A DNA stretch of 64,000 bases from Synergistaceae bacterium (GCA_022837505.1 JALHFZ010000001.1:14396-78395), one strand, 5' to 3'; shown: positions 8,532 to 20,495, counted from the first letter of the stretch. The notes: generated from the sequence alone by a model not told the origin. Program-made: numbers and translations.

Positions 8532-8891
8532 TCACTCCGCCCCTTCGAAAACCTTCCCCTTGCCGTGCTGAGTCTCAACCTTCATGCCGGCTTTCAGGGG
8601 AGTAATGCAGGTGCGCACATTCGGAACGCCGTCCACCACCATAAAGCAGCTGCTGCATTTGCCGATGGCGCAGAAAAAACCCCGGGGTCGGTGTTTTTCC
8701 GCCGTCTCGCGGTACACTCTCACTCCGTTCGCGTGAAGGGCCATGGCGATGGGTTCGCCCTCATGCCCCTCCATGGAATTTCCGTCAAAGGTGAAGGTAA
8801 TCTTCTCCCCGTGGGAAAATTCAAGAATCGGGTGGTCATGAATCAGATCCATCCTCCCGACGCCCCTTTCCGGACCACTTTTTTCGTCCAA
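8532..8891 (-). CDS. (2Fe-2S)-binding subunit (SoxA N-terminal-like)
   Basis: A 119-residue protein with the plant-type [2Fe-2S] pattern FCAIGKCSSCFMVVDG and a downstream VRTC, as in the N-terminal domain of sarcosine oxidase alpha and the small subunit of HcnABC and LhpF-type enzymes. The start is a TTG at 8891 preceded by AAGGAGGAAAG, a strong ribosome site at good spacing. The ATG at 8852 would lack a usable spacing. This is the first gene of the left operon. Confidence 0.8.
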   Translation of the reverse strand: MDEKSGPERGVGRMDLIHDHPILEFSHGEKITFTFDGNSMEGHEGEPIAMALHANGVRVYRETAEKHRPRGFFCAIGKCSSCFMVVDGVPNVRTCITPLKAGMKVETQHGKGKVFEGAE

Positions 8892-9058
8892 AACCTGCTT
8901 TCCTCCTTCCAGGCACGTTCAGGAAGAACATGCCTCCTGCCAGATGTGGGAAAAACTCTGAAGAAAAAAGACGAAGTATGAAAAACTGATCTTTCCGGCT
9001 TCGGGAGATCTGCCATCCTTTCTATGCAAATTATTTTACTTTTTATTGTGAGTTTATT

Positions 9059-9085
9059 CTCTTACTTACGAGGTTGTCTTGTCAA
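9059..9085 (-). promoter_or_regulatory. Candidate promoter of the left catabolic operon
   Basis: Reading on the minus strand, a perfect -35 hexamer TTGACA (9080-9085) is followed after 15 bases by TAAGAG, with further A/T-rich alternatives downstream. The -10 is imperfect and the spacing short, so the exact start is uncertain. It faces the first gene at 8891 and leaves a leader of about 160 bases. Confidence 0.4.
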
Positions 9086-9141
9086 GAAGTTTTCGAGGTG
9101 AAATTCCAGGGGGATCACAAGATTTTTTGACCTCTGCTTCC

Positions 9142-9168
9142 TGTATTTGCTGTATTTGCTGAATTTGC
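9142..9168. repeat. Three tandem 9-bp repeats in a divergent intergenic region
   Basis: Three consecutive 9-mers read TGTATTTGC, TGTATTTGC and TGAATTTGC. They lie between the divergent candidate promoters of the dehydrogenase operon and the ornithine cyclodeaminase-family gene, upstream of both. Phased short repeats in such a place often bind a regulator, but no regulator gene is adjacent. Apart from the two candidate promoters and this repeat I see nothing else in 8892-9322. Confidence 0.6.
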
Positions 9169-9215
9169 ACAACTCTCCGGAGGGAGTGATTCTCATTAAT
9201 AGAGAAAAGGCAGAA

Positions 9216-9226
9216 TGGTATATAAT
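9216..9226 (+). promoter_or_regulatory. Extended -10 promoter for the cyclodeaminase-family gene
   Basis: The plus strand carries TGGTATATAAT, an extended -10 element with a TATAAT at 9221-9226. No good -35 sits 17 bases upstream, which is common for extended -10 promoters. Transcription would start about 90 bases before the ATG at 9323. Confidence 0.5.
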
Positions 9227-9322
9227 CCATTTCAAAGGGAAGTCCTCTTCTTTTATCCCTTCCTCTGACAGCCCGGGAGAAGGAACGGGGAGAGATCTCT
9301 CCCATACAAGGGGGTGCACGTA

Positions 9323-10297
9323 ATGTACCTTATGAAAAGCAGCGACATGCTCTCATCCTTTTCCTTCTCAGAACTGCTCGGTTCGGCAGTCGGGGCCATG
9401 ATCGACGAGGGAAATGCAGCCGAAAAAGGGATCATCGCTCCCTTACGTTCCGCCGTGGCCAGGAGGGAAGACTCCCTTCTTCTCATGCCCTGCCTCACCG
9501 GAGAGGAATGGGGGCTGAAGGTCCTTACCCTTTTTCCGGAAAACCCCGGCCGGGGGAAGCCCTTCATCAACGGTCTCTTTCTGCTCTTTGACGGAGAGGA
9601 CGGAACTCCCGCCGCCCTGCTCGACGGCCGCACCCTCACCGCCCTCAGAACCGGAGCGGTGGGAGGAGCGGGGATGAACGCCCTTGCCCCCTCCGATGTG
9701 AAAACCCTCGGACTTCTGGGAGCGGGAGTGCAGGGGTACTGGCAGGTCCGGTTTGCCTGTTCGGTCCGTTCCTTTTCAGAAGTACGGATTTACGACCTCC
9801 GGGAAAAATCATCGAAAGAACTGGCGGACCGGCTCGCCGCGGATCTTCCGGGCGTCTCGGTCTCCGTGGCGGAATCGAGCGAACACCTTCTCCGGGCCTC
9901 GGAGGCGGTCATCACAGCCACAAATTCCACCACCCCCCTCTTTCCGGAAAAAACTGACCTCTTCCGGGACCGCACCTTCATTGCCATCGGATCCTACACC
10001 CCGGAGATGAGGGAGTATCCCGACTCCTTCTTTTCAGAGGTCGACCGGGTCTACGTGGACACCCTCCACGCTCTTGACGAGACGGGCGACCTCATGGGAC
10101 CCCTCGAAGCAGGTACACTCCTCCGGAAGAATATCTCCCCCCTTGCGGATATTCTTCCCTCCGGGAGGTATGCACCCGTGAAGGGGAAATCCGTTCTCTT
10201 CAAGTCCGTGGGGCTTTCCGTCTTCGACCTCTACGCCGCGCGGACGATTCTAGCCCTCGGCAGGGAAAAAAAGCAGGGACAGGAATTCTCTCTCTGA
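9323..10297 (+). CDS. Ornithine cyclodeaminase/mu-crystallin family protein, possible imino-acid reductase
   Basis: A 324-residue protein of the OCD/mu-crystallin family. Family signatures are LKVLTLFPENPGRGKPFING, LLDGRTLTALRTGA and the NAD(P) motif LGLLGAGVQGYWQV near residue 135. Members include ornithine cyclodeaminase, alanine dehydrogenase and the delta1-pyrroline-2-carboxylate reductase LhpI of hydroxyproline breakdown. Divergence from a proline/hydroxyproline-type operon favours a cyclic imino acid substrate, but sequence alone cannot settle it. The ATG at 9323 is chosen because AAGGGGGTG lies six bases before it; an in-frame GTG at 9314 would fall inside that ribosome site. Confidence 0.8.
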   Translation: MYLMKSSDMLSSFSFSELLGSAVGAMIDEGNAAEKGIIAPLRSAVARREDSLLLMPCLTGEEWGLKVLTLFPENPGRGKPFINGLFLLFDGEDGTPAALLDGRTLTALRTGAVGGAGMNALAPSDVKTLGLLGAGVQGYWQVRFACSVRSFSEVRIYDLREKSSKELADRLAADLPGVSVSVAESSEHLLRASEAVITATNSTTPLFPEKTDLFRDRTFIAIGSYTPEMREYPDSFFSEVDRVYVDTLHALDETGDLMGPLEAGTLLRKNISPLADILPSGRYAPVKGKSVLFKSVGLSVFDLYAARTILALGREKKQGQEFSL

Positions 10298-10301
10298 TGA
10301 A

Positions 10302-10336
10302 AAAGGTCCCTCCCGAAGCCTCCGGGAAGGACCTTT
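10302..10336. terminator. Bidirectional terminator between the cyclodeaminase gene and rlmB
   Basis: AAAGGTCC (10302-10309) pairs with GGACCTTT (10329-10336), and the inner bases also pair in part around a GAAGCC loop. It lies between two convergent genes and has A- and T-rich flanks on both sides, so it may serve both. Confidence 0.75.
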
Positions 10337-10367
10337 CCTGAATAAACCCAAAGATTTTTCCGACCGT

Positions 10368-11210
10368 TCAGGCCCGGGGGCCCCATTTCCGGGCCCATTC
10401 GAACATCCCCACTGCGGCGGCAACGCTCGCATTCAGGGATCCGGTCTTTCCCGACAGGGGAATCCGGACCACTTCGTCGCAGTTTTCAGCCACGAGGCGG
10501 GAAAGACCCTCCCCCTCCGAGCCGACCACGAGAAGGACCTTTTCGGGCATGGCGTCGTCCCAGATGGACCTGCCTTTTTTGTTGTCGAGGCCGATAGTCC
10601 AGAATCCTGACCCCTGAAGCTCCTTGATGGTCTGGCTGACGTTGTTTACCGCCACCATGGGAAGGCGGAGGGCGGCTCCGGCACTCACCTTGACCACCGT
10701 TCCCCCCGGGAGGGCGGAACGGCGCTTCGGGAAGAGGACCCCTGCGGCTCCGAAGGCCTCGGCGGAACGGACGACGGCCCCGAGGTTCTGAGGGTCCTGG
10801 ATATGATCGAGAAGAAGGAGCATCACGGGGCCTGTCTTCGGGAGAGCGGCTTCGAACTCCGCAAGCTCCAGCATGGGTACGTCCCCGATCCTGCAGGCTA
10901 CCCCCTGGTGGTTTACCGGTCCGCAGATCTCTGAAAGAACCTCGGGAGCTATTCTCTGGACCACCATGTTCCCCTTCTCCGCAAGGGAAAAGATCTGCCG
11001 GGCGAAGGATTCGCTCACATTTTTCCCGAGATAGACCTTCTGGACCCTCTCGGGAGAATCCTTCAGCAGCTGGAGGACAACCTGCCGCCCCCAGTTGATA
11101 TCCTCGCTCTTTTTTACGGCTTCAGGGGTGCGTCCCGCCCTCTTTCGCTCCCCCCAGTCGCCTTTGACGTCTCTCTTCCGGTCCCTGGGACTTTTTTTTT
11201 CATTATCCAA
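10368..11210 (-). CDS. rlmB: TrmH-family 23S rRNA 2'-O-ribose methyltransferase (RlmB-like)
   Basis: A 280-residue SpoU/TrmH methyltransferase that should methylate a ribose in 23S rRNA using SAM. A basic N-terminal tail of about 40 residues precedes a substrate-binding domain starting at NWGRQVVLQLL. The knotted SPOUT domain follows, with LLLDHIQDPQNLGAVVRSAEAFG, LVVGSEGEGLSRL and IPLSGKTGSLNASVAAAV motifs. The gene overlaps uvrA by eight bases. The likely start is a TTG at 11210. The nearby ATG is out of frame and followed by nine A residues, which could allow slippage. Confidence 0.85.
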   Translation of the reverse strand: MDNEKKSPRDRKRDVKGDWGERKRAGRTPEAVKKSEDINWGRQVVLQLLKDSPERVQKVYLGKNVSESFARQIFSLAEKGNMVVQRIAPEVLSEICGPVNHQGVACRIGDVPMLELAEFEAALPKTGPVMLLLLDHIQDPQNLGAVVRSAEAFGAAGVLFPKRRSALPGGTVVKVSAGAALRLPMVAVNNVSQTIKELQGSGFWTIGLDNKKGRSIWDDAMPEKVLLVVGSEGEGLSRLVAENCDEVVRIPLSGKTGSLNASVAAAVGMFEWARKWGPRA

Positions 11211-13972
11211 TCTTCTTCATCCTTTCAGTCATCTGGTCGACATATTCGCCGAGATATTCGGCCGTATATCCCCTGGATGATGCAATAAGCTCCTCGGGGG
11301 TACCGGAGGCAACGACTCTTCCTCCTCCCTTTCCCCCCTCGGGACCGAGGTCCACAATATAGTCTGCCGAGAGCAAAACGTCAAGGTTGTGCTCGATGAG
11401 GTAGACCGTATTTCCATGGTCGACGATCCGGTTGACGATTGACATGAGCCTTTCCACGTCCGTATAGAACAGCCCCGTTGTGGGCTCGTCGAGAAGGTAG
11501 AGGGTCGGGCCGGCGAAGCGCTTGCTCAGCTCCTTGGAGAGCTTCACTCTCTGGGCCTCTCCTCCACTGAGGGTGAGGGCCGACTGGCCGAGCCGGATAT
11601 ACCCGAGCCCCGCCTCGGCGAGAAGGCCCAGCTTGGAGGCTATCCGGGGAATGTCCCGGAAGAAGCCGAGGGCCTCGTCCACGGTCATATCCAGTACGTC
11701 GGAGATTGACTTCCCCTTGAAGCGGACCTCCAGGGTCTCCCGGTTGTACCGCTTTCCGCCGCAGACCTCGCAGGGGACGTAGACATCGGGGAGGAAGAGC
11801 ATGGAGACCTTCGTCGACCCCCCTCCTCCGCAGGCCTCGCACCGGCCTCCCTTGACATTGAAGCTGAAGCGCCCGGGAAGATACCCCCGCAGGCGGGATT
11901 CGGGGAGCCCGGAATAGAGCTCCCGGATGAGGGTAAAGAGCCCCGTGTAGGTCGCTGGGTTCGACCGGGGAGTTCTGCCTATGGGGCTCTGGTCGACGAG
12001 GATGACGTTTTTGAACTGCTCTCCCCCCTCGATGGTCCTGTGGGCTCCCGCCCTCTCCCGGAAATCCCGGTCGAGAATGCGCCGGAGCCCCTTGTACAAT
12101 ACATCGTAAAGAAGGCTGCTTTTTCCGGACCCCGACACTCCCGTCAGGGCGACGAAGATCCCCGTGGGAAAGGAGACGTCCACATTTTTCAGGTTGTTGT
12201 GCCGGGCTCCCCGGACGGTGATGAACCCCTTCGGCTTTCTCCGCTCCGGGGCTCTCACGATGCCGTTCCGCTCCCCCCGGAGATAGGGACCTGTCAGCTG
12301 GGATGACCGGAGGGCCTCGTCGAAGGTCCCTGAGAAGACGATATCCCCTCCCTGGTCACCCGCAGCGGGACCCATCTCAAGTATGGCATCCGCCGCCATC
12401 ATGGTCTCCCGGTCATGTTCCACCACGACCACCGTGTTGCCGAGGTCCCGTATGGAGCCGAGGGTCCGGACGAGCTTGGCGGTGTCCCGGGAGTGGAGAC
12501 CGATGGTCGGCTCGTCGAGGACATAGAGCACGCCGCTGAGCTTTGATCCGATCTGGGTCGCCAGCCGGATCCGCTGGCTCTCCCCGCCGCTGAGGGTATC
12601 CGCCCGGCGGTGAAGGGAGAGGTACCCCACCCCCACATCGGAGAGAAAGGTCAGCCTTTTTTTGACCTCGATGAGCACCTGGTGGACCACCTGCTCCTGT
12701 GAGGGAGAGAAGGACAGGCTCTCCACGGCGGCACAGACCTCGTGGACCGGCATGGAGACGAGGTCGCCGATTCCGTACTCCCCTATCTTCACGTTCAGCG
12801 CCTCGGGGCGCAGGCGGAGCCCCAGGCAGGTCTGACATTCGTCCTCCACCCGGTAGGTCTCGAGCTCATCCATTACAGATTCAGACTCCGTGTCCTTCCA
12901 GCGGCTCTCAAGCCATGGGAGCAGCCCTTCATAGCGCCCCATGTAGGACCGTTCCTCTCCGTAATCCCTGAAGGTGAGGGGGATCCGCTCCGCCGACCCG
13001 GTGAGGATAAACGTCCGGATTGACTCGGGAAGCTCCCTGTAGGGGAGAGAAAGATCCCACTTTTTCTGAGCGGCAAACTTCTCGAGCTTCGTCAGCATGT
13101 AGTGCTTCTTCTTCCAGGGGAGAAGGGCCCCGTCGGCAATGGTACGCTCCGGATCCACCGCGAGGTCCTCGGAAAAATACTGGTGGCTTCCGAGGCCTGA
13201 GCAGTCCGGACAGGCTCCGTAGGGGCTGTTGAAGGAGAAGAGCCTCGGTTCAATCTCAGGAAGGGAGATATCGCACTCGGCACAGGTAAAGTTCTCCGTG
13301 AGCACCTTCTCCTCTCCGGACTCCGGCACAGCCAGGACGTACCCTCCGCTGAGGGAGAGGGCATTCTCCACCGCCTCGGTGATCCGACCCCTCCGGTCCT
13401 CCTGAACTTTGAGGCGGTCCACTACAACATCTATGGTGTGACGCTTGTTTTTGTCCAGGGAAATCTCCTCCTCGAGCCAGAGGACCGATCCGTCCACCCG
13501 AACCCTCAGAAACCCCTTCTCCCTGGTCTGGACGAAGAGGTTTTTGAATTCTCCCTTTTTCCCCCGCACAAGGGGGGAGAGGATCTCAATCCTCTGATCG
13601 GCGAATTCCCGGAAGAGGATATCCACGATCTCGTCGAGGGAGTAGCGCACCACGGTCTTTCCGCAGGAGGGGCAGTGGGGCGTGCCCACCCTGCCGAAGA
13701 GCAGGCGGAGATAGTCGTAGATCTCCGTCACCGTTCCGACGGTTGACCTCGGGTTGTGGGACGTCCCCTTCTGCTCGATGGAGATTGCGGGAGAGAGGCC
13801 TGAGATGTCGTCCACGTCGGGCTTGCTCTGGACGCCGAGGAACTGGCGGGCATAAGACGAGAGGGATTCCACGTACCTCCTCTGCCCCTCGGCGTAGAGG
13901 GTGTCAAAGGCCAGGGAGGATTTCCCCGACCCCGACGGTCCGGTGACAACCACGAGGCGGTTCCTCGGGATG

Positions 13973-16003
<2,031 letters not shown>

Positions 16004-16040
16004 GATTATTCCTTTCAAATCCGTCCTTTCTTTCTTTCGC

Positions 16041-16086
16041 AAAAAAGAAAAAAGACCGAACCGGGGAAAATTCCCCGGCCCGGTTC
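16041..16086 (-). terminator. Terminator after ftsH
   Basis: On the minus strand GAACCGGG pairs with CCCGGTTC around a GC-rich helix (16058-16085), followed by a T-rich run TTTTTTCTTTTTT. It separates ftsH from uvrB, so uvrB-uvrA-rlmB probably has its own promoter in the short gap before 16003. Confidence 0.85.
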
Positions 16087-16117
16087 TATGAGGCTTTTCG
16101 CCATCGGAACTACTGTA

Positions 16118-18037
16118 TCAGGCGGTTTCGCCGGGGGGTATCTCAGGCGATTCCACCAGGGGCCCATCCCTTCCGGGGAGAAGAGGGCCGGCCAGGTCGT
16201 CCACGATGGAGATTCCCTCGTCGGAGGACGGGGCTTCCTGATCAAGCCCGAGGAGAGAGGAAAGTTCTTTACCCTCGATGACTTCCTTTTCGAGAAGGAC
16301 CTTCGCCACCATGACCATTTTATCCGCGTTCTCCACGAGGATGGAGCGTACCCTCTCGTAGCAGGAATCGATGATTCCCTTCACTTCCTGGTCGATGGAA
16401 TAGGCGATGGAGTCGCTGTAGTTTTTCTCCTCGCCGATATCCCTTCCCAGGAAGACCTCCTGGTGTTTGTTCCCAAGTTTGACGAGGCCGAGCTTCTCGC
16501 TCATGCCGAACTCGGTGACCATCTGCCGGGCGATCTGGGTCGCCCGCTCAAGATCGTTGCTCGCCCCCGTTGTAACGTCGCCGAAATGAAGCTCCTCAGC
16601 CACCCGTCCTCCGAGAAGAACGCAGATTTTGTCGAGAAGGCCGGTCTTCGACATGAGAAAACGATCCTCCTCGGGGAGCTGGAGGGTATACCCGAGGGCC
16701 ATATGCCCCCGGGGAATGATGGATATTTTATGCACCGGGTCGCAGGAGGGGATCATCTTCGCCACTATGGCATGCCCCGTCTCATGGATAGCGATGATAT
16801 TTTTTTCCTTCTCGCTGACGAGACGGCTCTTCCGCTCGGGACCGGCGATTACCCGGTCGATTCCCTCCTCAAAGTTCTTCATGGCAATCTCTTTCTCGCC
16901 GAACCGGGCGGAAAGAAGGGCCGCTTCGTTCACGAGGTTCGCGAGATCCGCCCCGACAAATCCGGGAGTTCTTCTGGCCAGAACTTCTAGGTCCACGTCG
17001 GCGGCCAGCTTTTTATCCTTTGAATGGACCTTCAGGATTGCCTCCCGTCCCTTGACGTCGGGACGGTCCACCACGATGTGCCGGTCGAATCTACCGGGGC
17101 GCAGAAGGGCCGGGTCGAGGATGTCGGGCCTGTTTGTGGCGGCGATGAGGATAATCCCCGTGGTCTCGTCGAATCCGTCGAGCTCCACGAGAAGCTGGTT
17201 CAGCGTCTGCTCCCTCTCGTCGTGCCCTCCGCCGAGGCCCGCTCCCCGCTGGCGTCCCACGGCATCCATTTCATCGATGAAGATGATGCAGGGCTGGGCC
17301 TTTCGTGCCTGATCGAAGAGATCACGAACCCGGGCCGCGCCGACGCCGACGAACATCTCCACGAAGTCCGAACCGCTCACGCTGAAGAAGGGGACATCGG
17401 CCTCGCCTGCAGCAGCCCTGGCAAGAAGGGTCTTTCCCGTCCCCGGAGGTCCGAGGAGCAGAATCCCCCGGGGAACTTTTGCGCCCAAGGCGGTAAACCG
17501 GCTCGGATCTCTGAGATAGTAGATAACCTCCGAGAGTTCCTCCTTCGATTCATCGCACCCTGCCACATCCTTGAAGGTGACCTTCGGGCGGTTGTCCGTG
17601 AAGACCTTTGCTTTGCTCTTGGCGAAATTCATCACCTTTCCGCCGCCCCCCTGCATGTTGTACAGAAAAAAGATCCAGACGCCGATGAGCAGGAGGGTCG
17701 GAAAAAGAGAGGAGAGCATGTTGGCCCACCAGGGTGTTTTCTGGGGGGGCTCCACGTTCACCTTGACGCCCTTTCCCGCCACTTCTCTCGCCAGATCTCC
17801 CGTACCGACCACATAGGAGACAAAATCCCTGCCGTCGCTAAACTTTCCCCTGACGGAATTTTCCTGAAGGGAGACGCTCCGTATTCTTCCCGCGTCCACC
17901 TCCGACAAAAAGGTGCTGTACTCAATCTCCTGAACCTGCTGGGGCCCCTGGGTGGGTGAGAGAAAGACGTTCACCAGGCTCACCACCAGGACGATCAGGA
18001 TAAGGTATAATCCCAAATTCTTGACTAATCGGCTCAA
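16118..18037 (-). CDS. ftsH: ATP-dependent zinc metalloprotease FtsH
   Basis: A 639-residue membrane-anchored AAA protease for quality control of membrane proteins. Transmembrane segments lie at about residues 9-26 and 107-126 and flank a periplasmic domain. The Walker A motif GPPGTGKT is at 196-203 and the Walker B motif is [11 protein letters not shown]. The zinc site HETGH lies near residue 420. The start is a TTG at 18037 with GGGAGG about ten bases upstream. It follows hpt, and the terminator after it ends this transcription unit. The same tilS-hpt-ftsH order is common in Gram-positive bacteria. Confidence 0.97.
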   Translation of the reverse strand: MSRLVKNLGLYLILIVLVVSLVNVFLSPTQGPQQVQEIEYSTFLSEVDAGRIRSVSLQENSVRGKFSDGRDFVSYVVGTGDLAREVAGKGVKVNVEPPQKTPWWANMLSSLFPTLLLIGVWIFFLYNMQGGGGKVMNFAKSKAKVFTDNRPKVTFKDVAGCDESKEELSEVIYYLRDPSRFTALGAKVPRGILLLGPPGTGKTLLARAAAGEADVPFFSVSGSDFVEMFVGVGAARVRDLFDQARKAQPCIIFIDEMDAVGRQRGAGLGGGHDEREQTLNQLLVELDGFDETTGIILIAATNRPDILDPALLRPGRFDRHIVVDRPDVKGREAILKVHSKDKKLAADVDLEVLARRTPGFVGADLANLVNEAALLSARFGEKEIAMKNFEEGIDRVIAGPERKSRLVSEKEKNIIAIHETGHAIVAKMIPSCDPVHKISIIPRGHMALGYTLQLPEEDRFLMSKTGLLDKICVLLGGRVAEELHFGDVTTGASNDLERATQIARQMVTEFGMSEKLGLVKLGNKHQEVFLGRDIGEEKNYSDSIAYSIDQEVKGIIDSCYERVRSILVENADKMVMVAKVLLEKEVIEGKELSSLLGLDQEAPSSDEGISIVDDLAGPLLPGRDGPLVESPEIPPGETA

Positions 18038-18076
18038 ATTATCGCCGCCTCCCGACTGCTTGAAATTGTGCTTCCA

Positions 18077-18613
18077 TCAGTTCTCCTGCTCCACGAGATA
18101 AATTGAGGGTAAATTCCTCCATTGACCGGAATAATCGAGCCCATACCCCACAACAAAACGGTCGGGTATGGAAAAACCTCGAAAATCGACCTTTACGGGA
18201 ACCTGGCGGCGCTCCTCCTTGTCGAGAAGGGCGCAGACCCGGACGCTTTTCGGTTCCCGTTCCTGCATCAGCTTTACAAGATAGGACAGAGTCAGCCCGG
18301 TGTCAACAATATCCTCCACGATAAGGACATTTTTGTCCTTCACCGAGCAGTCAAGGTCCTTGACGATCCGCACGATGCCGCTGGTTTTGGTGGAATCCCC
18401 GTAGGAGGAGACAGCCATGAAGTCCATGGATATCCTTACGTCAGGGGAGACGGAACGGACGAGGTCGGACATGAAGATGACGGCCCCCTTCAGAATTCCG
18501 ATCACCATGAGATCCTGCCCCTTATAGGTCTCTGCGATTTCAAGAGCCATCTCCCGAACCCGCCGGGAGATCTTCTCCTCCGTAAGAAGGACCTCACCTA
18601 TTCTGTAGTTCAT
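18077..18613 (-). CDS. hpt: Hypoxanthine phosphoribosyltransferase
   Basis: A 178-residue purine salvage enzyme that makes IMP from hypoxanthine and PRPP. The PRPP-binding loop reads VLIVEDIVDTGLTLSYL. The conserved GILKGAVIFMSDL and SMDFMAVSSYGDST motifs match the hpt family. Its ATG overlaps the tilS stop (ATGA), which is the conserved tilS-hpt coupling. Confidence 0.95.
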   Translation of the reverse strand: MNYRIGEVLLTEEKISRRVREMALEIAETYKGQDLMVIGILKGAVIFMSDLVRSVSPDVRISMDFMAVSSYGDSTKTSGIVRIVKDLDCSVKDKNVLIVEDIVDTGLTLSYLVKLMQEREPKSVRVCALLDKEERRQVPVKVDFRGFSIPDRFVVGYGLDYSGQWRNLPSIYLVEQEN

Positions 18614-20001
18614 TCGCCAGCTCCTCTTCCGCCGGAATTCCTGCTTTCCCGGACAAAAATTCGAAGACCGCAGGACGGCCGGTCTTCTTTTCTATGACAT
18701 TTCGTGCCGCTCCAGGGACTCCAGAGAACCTCTCCGCACCGGACAACCGGAAGATGGGGTTCAAGCCACCACGGTAGCAGGTTCTTCTCCACCCCCGGCA
18801 TTTCCGCAAGCGGGCACAGAAAAATTCCCTCTTCAGAGGGAAGAAGGGCCTGGGTTTCTCCAAGAAAGAAACGGTCCGTCTGCTCTTTCTTCCAGTGAAA
18901 ATTCCACCCCCTCCAGGTGAAGGCCCCTTCCTGACCGGAAAGGGAGATGAAAGAAGGAGACTGGCCGGACTGTTCAAGTATATCAGGCATGACCCAGGAG
19001 ATACAGCGTGAACTACAGAAAATAAACATATTTTCCTGCCATTGAAAGCACCAGCGGGAGGATGTCCTCAGGAGGTTCACGAGGGCATCCGTTCTGCCCC
19101 GGTCGAGGGTCTTCAGAGCGAGCTCCCTCCCCGCCCCCCGAAGGAAGAGGGGGAGGGCATCTCCCCTGAGGCTCCTCAGAAAGGGGAGAGAAAAGGAAAG
19201 GGATGCCAGGGGAAGGTGTCTCCGCCCCAGGGGCTCAAGGGAATGAAAAAGATCATCCTCCCTCTTCCTCAGGATTTCCATATCCCCTGCAAGGGCAAGA
19301 AGATGTCCCTTGATCCCCCTGTTGTATTCTTTCCGGAGAAGGGGAAGAAGTTCGTGCCTCACCTTATTTCTCATATAGGCGGGGTCCTCGTTCGTCTCAT
19401 CCTCCCGCCAGGGAACGGAGTGGAGAGTCAGAAGCTCCCGAAGAAATTCCCGGGAAAAGGAGAGGAGGGGGCGGAAAATGGCCCCCCGACTTTCGGGAAT
19501 GCCCGTCAGGCCCCTGGGGCCGCTCCCCCGGAGAAGATTGATGAGAAGCGTCTCGGCGGCATCGTCAGAAGTGTGAGCCGTGGCGGTTCCCCAGGCGCCG
19601 ACCGAATGGCGCACCTCTTCGAAGAATTCGTAGCGCACCCTTCGTGCCCCTTCCTCAAGGGATTCCCCCCGGCGCAGCAGGTCCGGAACGGAAAGGGATT
19701 TCCCACGGAAGGGGATCTCCCACTCTCCGGCCATCCTTTCGACGAACCGGGCGTCCTCCCGGGAGGCTTCTCCCCGGATGCCGTGCTCAAGATGAGCGGC
19801 GATGCACCCCTTCCTCCGGAAGGAGGCGAAAAACCAGAGGAGGGCCATGGAATCGCTTCCTCCCGATACGGCAAGTATCAGGGGACGATCCGTGTTCCAC
19901 CACCCCTGGCTGATCCCGATATGCTGAAATCTTTTGAGAAGGCGGGAGGGAGAAAATTCAAGGGGAATTTCGTGCCGGGAAAAGGGCTCGCGTCCAGCCA
20001 T
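18610..20001 (-). CDS. tilS: tRNA(Ile)-lysidine synthase
   Basis: A 463-residue N-type ATP pyrophosphatase that converts C34 of tRNA-Ile(CAU) to lysidine so it reads AUA. The PP-loop motif LAVSGGSDSMALLW is near residue 42, followed by HLEHGIRGEASREDARFVE, the HTSDDAAET motif and RPLLSFSR. The ATG at 20001 has GGAGG four bases upstream. The reading frame extends further upstream into the tRNA gene, but that part is not coding. The C-terminal 150 residues are poorly conserved, as in many TilS proteins. Confidence 0.93.
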   Translation of the reverse strand: MAGREPFSRHEIPLEFSPSRLLKRFQHIGISQGWWNTDRPLILAVSGGSDSMALLWFFASFRRKGCIAAHLEHGIRGEASREDARFVERMAGEWEIPFRGKSLSVPDLLRRGESLEEGARRVRYEFFEEVRHSVGAWGTATAHTSDDAAETLLINLLRGSGPRGLTGIPESRGAIFRPLLSFSREFLRELLTLHSVPWREDETNEDPAYMRNKVRHELLPLLRKEYNRGIKGHLLALAGDMEILRKREDDLFHSLEPLGRRHLPLASLSFSLPFLRSLRGDALPLFLRGAGRELALKTLDRGRTDALVNLLRTSSRWCFQWQENMFIFCSSRCISWVMPDILEQSGQSPSFISLSGQEGAFTWRGWNFHWKKEQTDRFFLGETQALLPSEEGIFLCPLAEMPGVEKNLLPWWLEPHLPVVRCGEVLWSPWSGTKCHRKEDRPSCGLRIFVRESRNSGGRGAGE

Positions 20002-20062
20002 GCTACCTCCAGGAAATAAAAAAGGCGGAGAGCATTCTCCGCCTTTGCTGTTTTGTCTTAAG

Positions 20063-20139
20063 TGGTGGCGGTGACTGGAATCGAACCAGTGACACTGCGG
20101 GTATGAACCGCATGCTCTAGCCATCTGAGCTACACCGCC
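20063..20139 (-). tRNA. tRNA-Met (CAU), elongator
   Basis: A 77-base cloverleaf with encoded CCA. The acceptor GGCGGTG pairs with CACCGCC, the anticodon loop is TTCATAC, and the T loop is TTCGATT. The sequence closely resembles elongator tRNA-Met (GGCGGTGTAGCTCAG...). It does not resemble tRNA-Ile2, although both carry CAU and tilS lies next door. Confidence 0.95.
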
Positions 20140-20142
20140 AAG

Positions 20143-20220
<78 letters not shown>

Positions 20221-20379
20221 ATTTTCTCCTTGGACTTTCTGGTGCCGGACCGGAAAGATACATCCGAACGGACCTTCGCCTACAGAATTTCAAGTTGGAA
20301 CAAAAACTTCGCTCTATTGATCCTGTACACGGTATTGCCTGCCTTGCCTTTGGAGCCGGTGCTTTCTGCCGCTGGCTCC

Positions 20380-20465
20380 TGGTGGGAGTGACGGGACTCG
20401 AACCCGTATGAGCCTTCGCTCGAGGGATTTTAAATCCCTTGTGTCTGCCGTTCCACCACACTCCC
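20380..20465 (-). tRNA. tRNA-Leu (UAA)
   Basis: An 86-base class II tRNA with a long variable arm and encoded CCA. The acceptor GGGAGTG pairs with CACTCCC, and the anticodon loop TTTAAAA gives anticodon UAA. It is the first gene of the tRNA cluster behind a strong promoter. The 159 bases between it and tRNA-fMet contain nothing I can identify. Confidence 0.95.
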
Positions 20466-20495
20466 TTGACTCCCTGTATCGGTGGAACAAAGGGT

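Noticed and set aside
20063..20139. CAU tRNA as tRNA-Ile2, the TilS substrate
   Set aside because: The body sequence matches elongator tRNA-Met.
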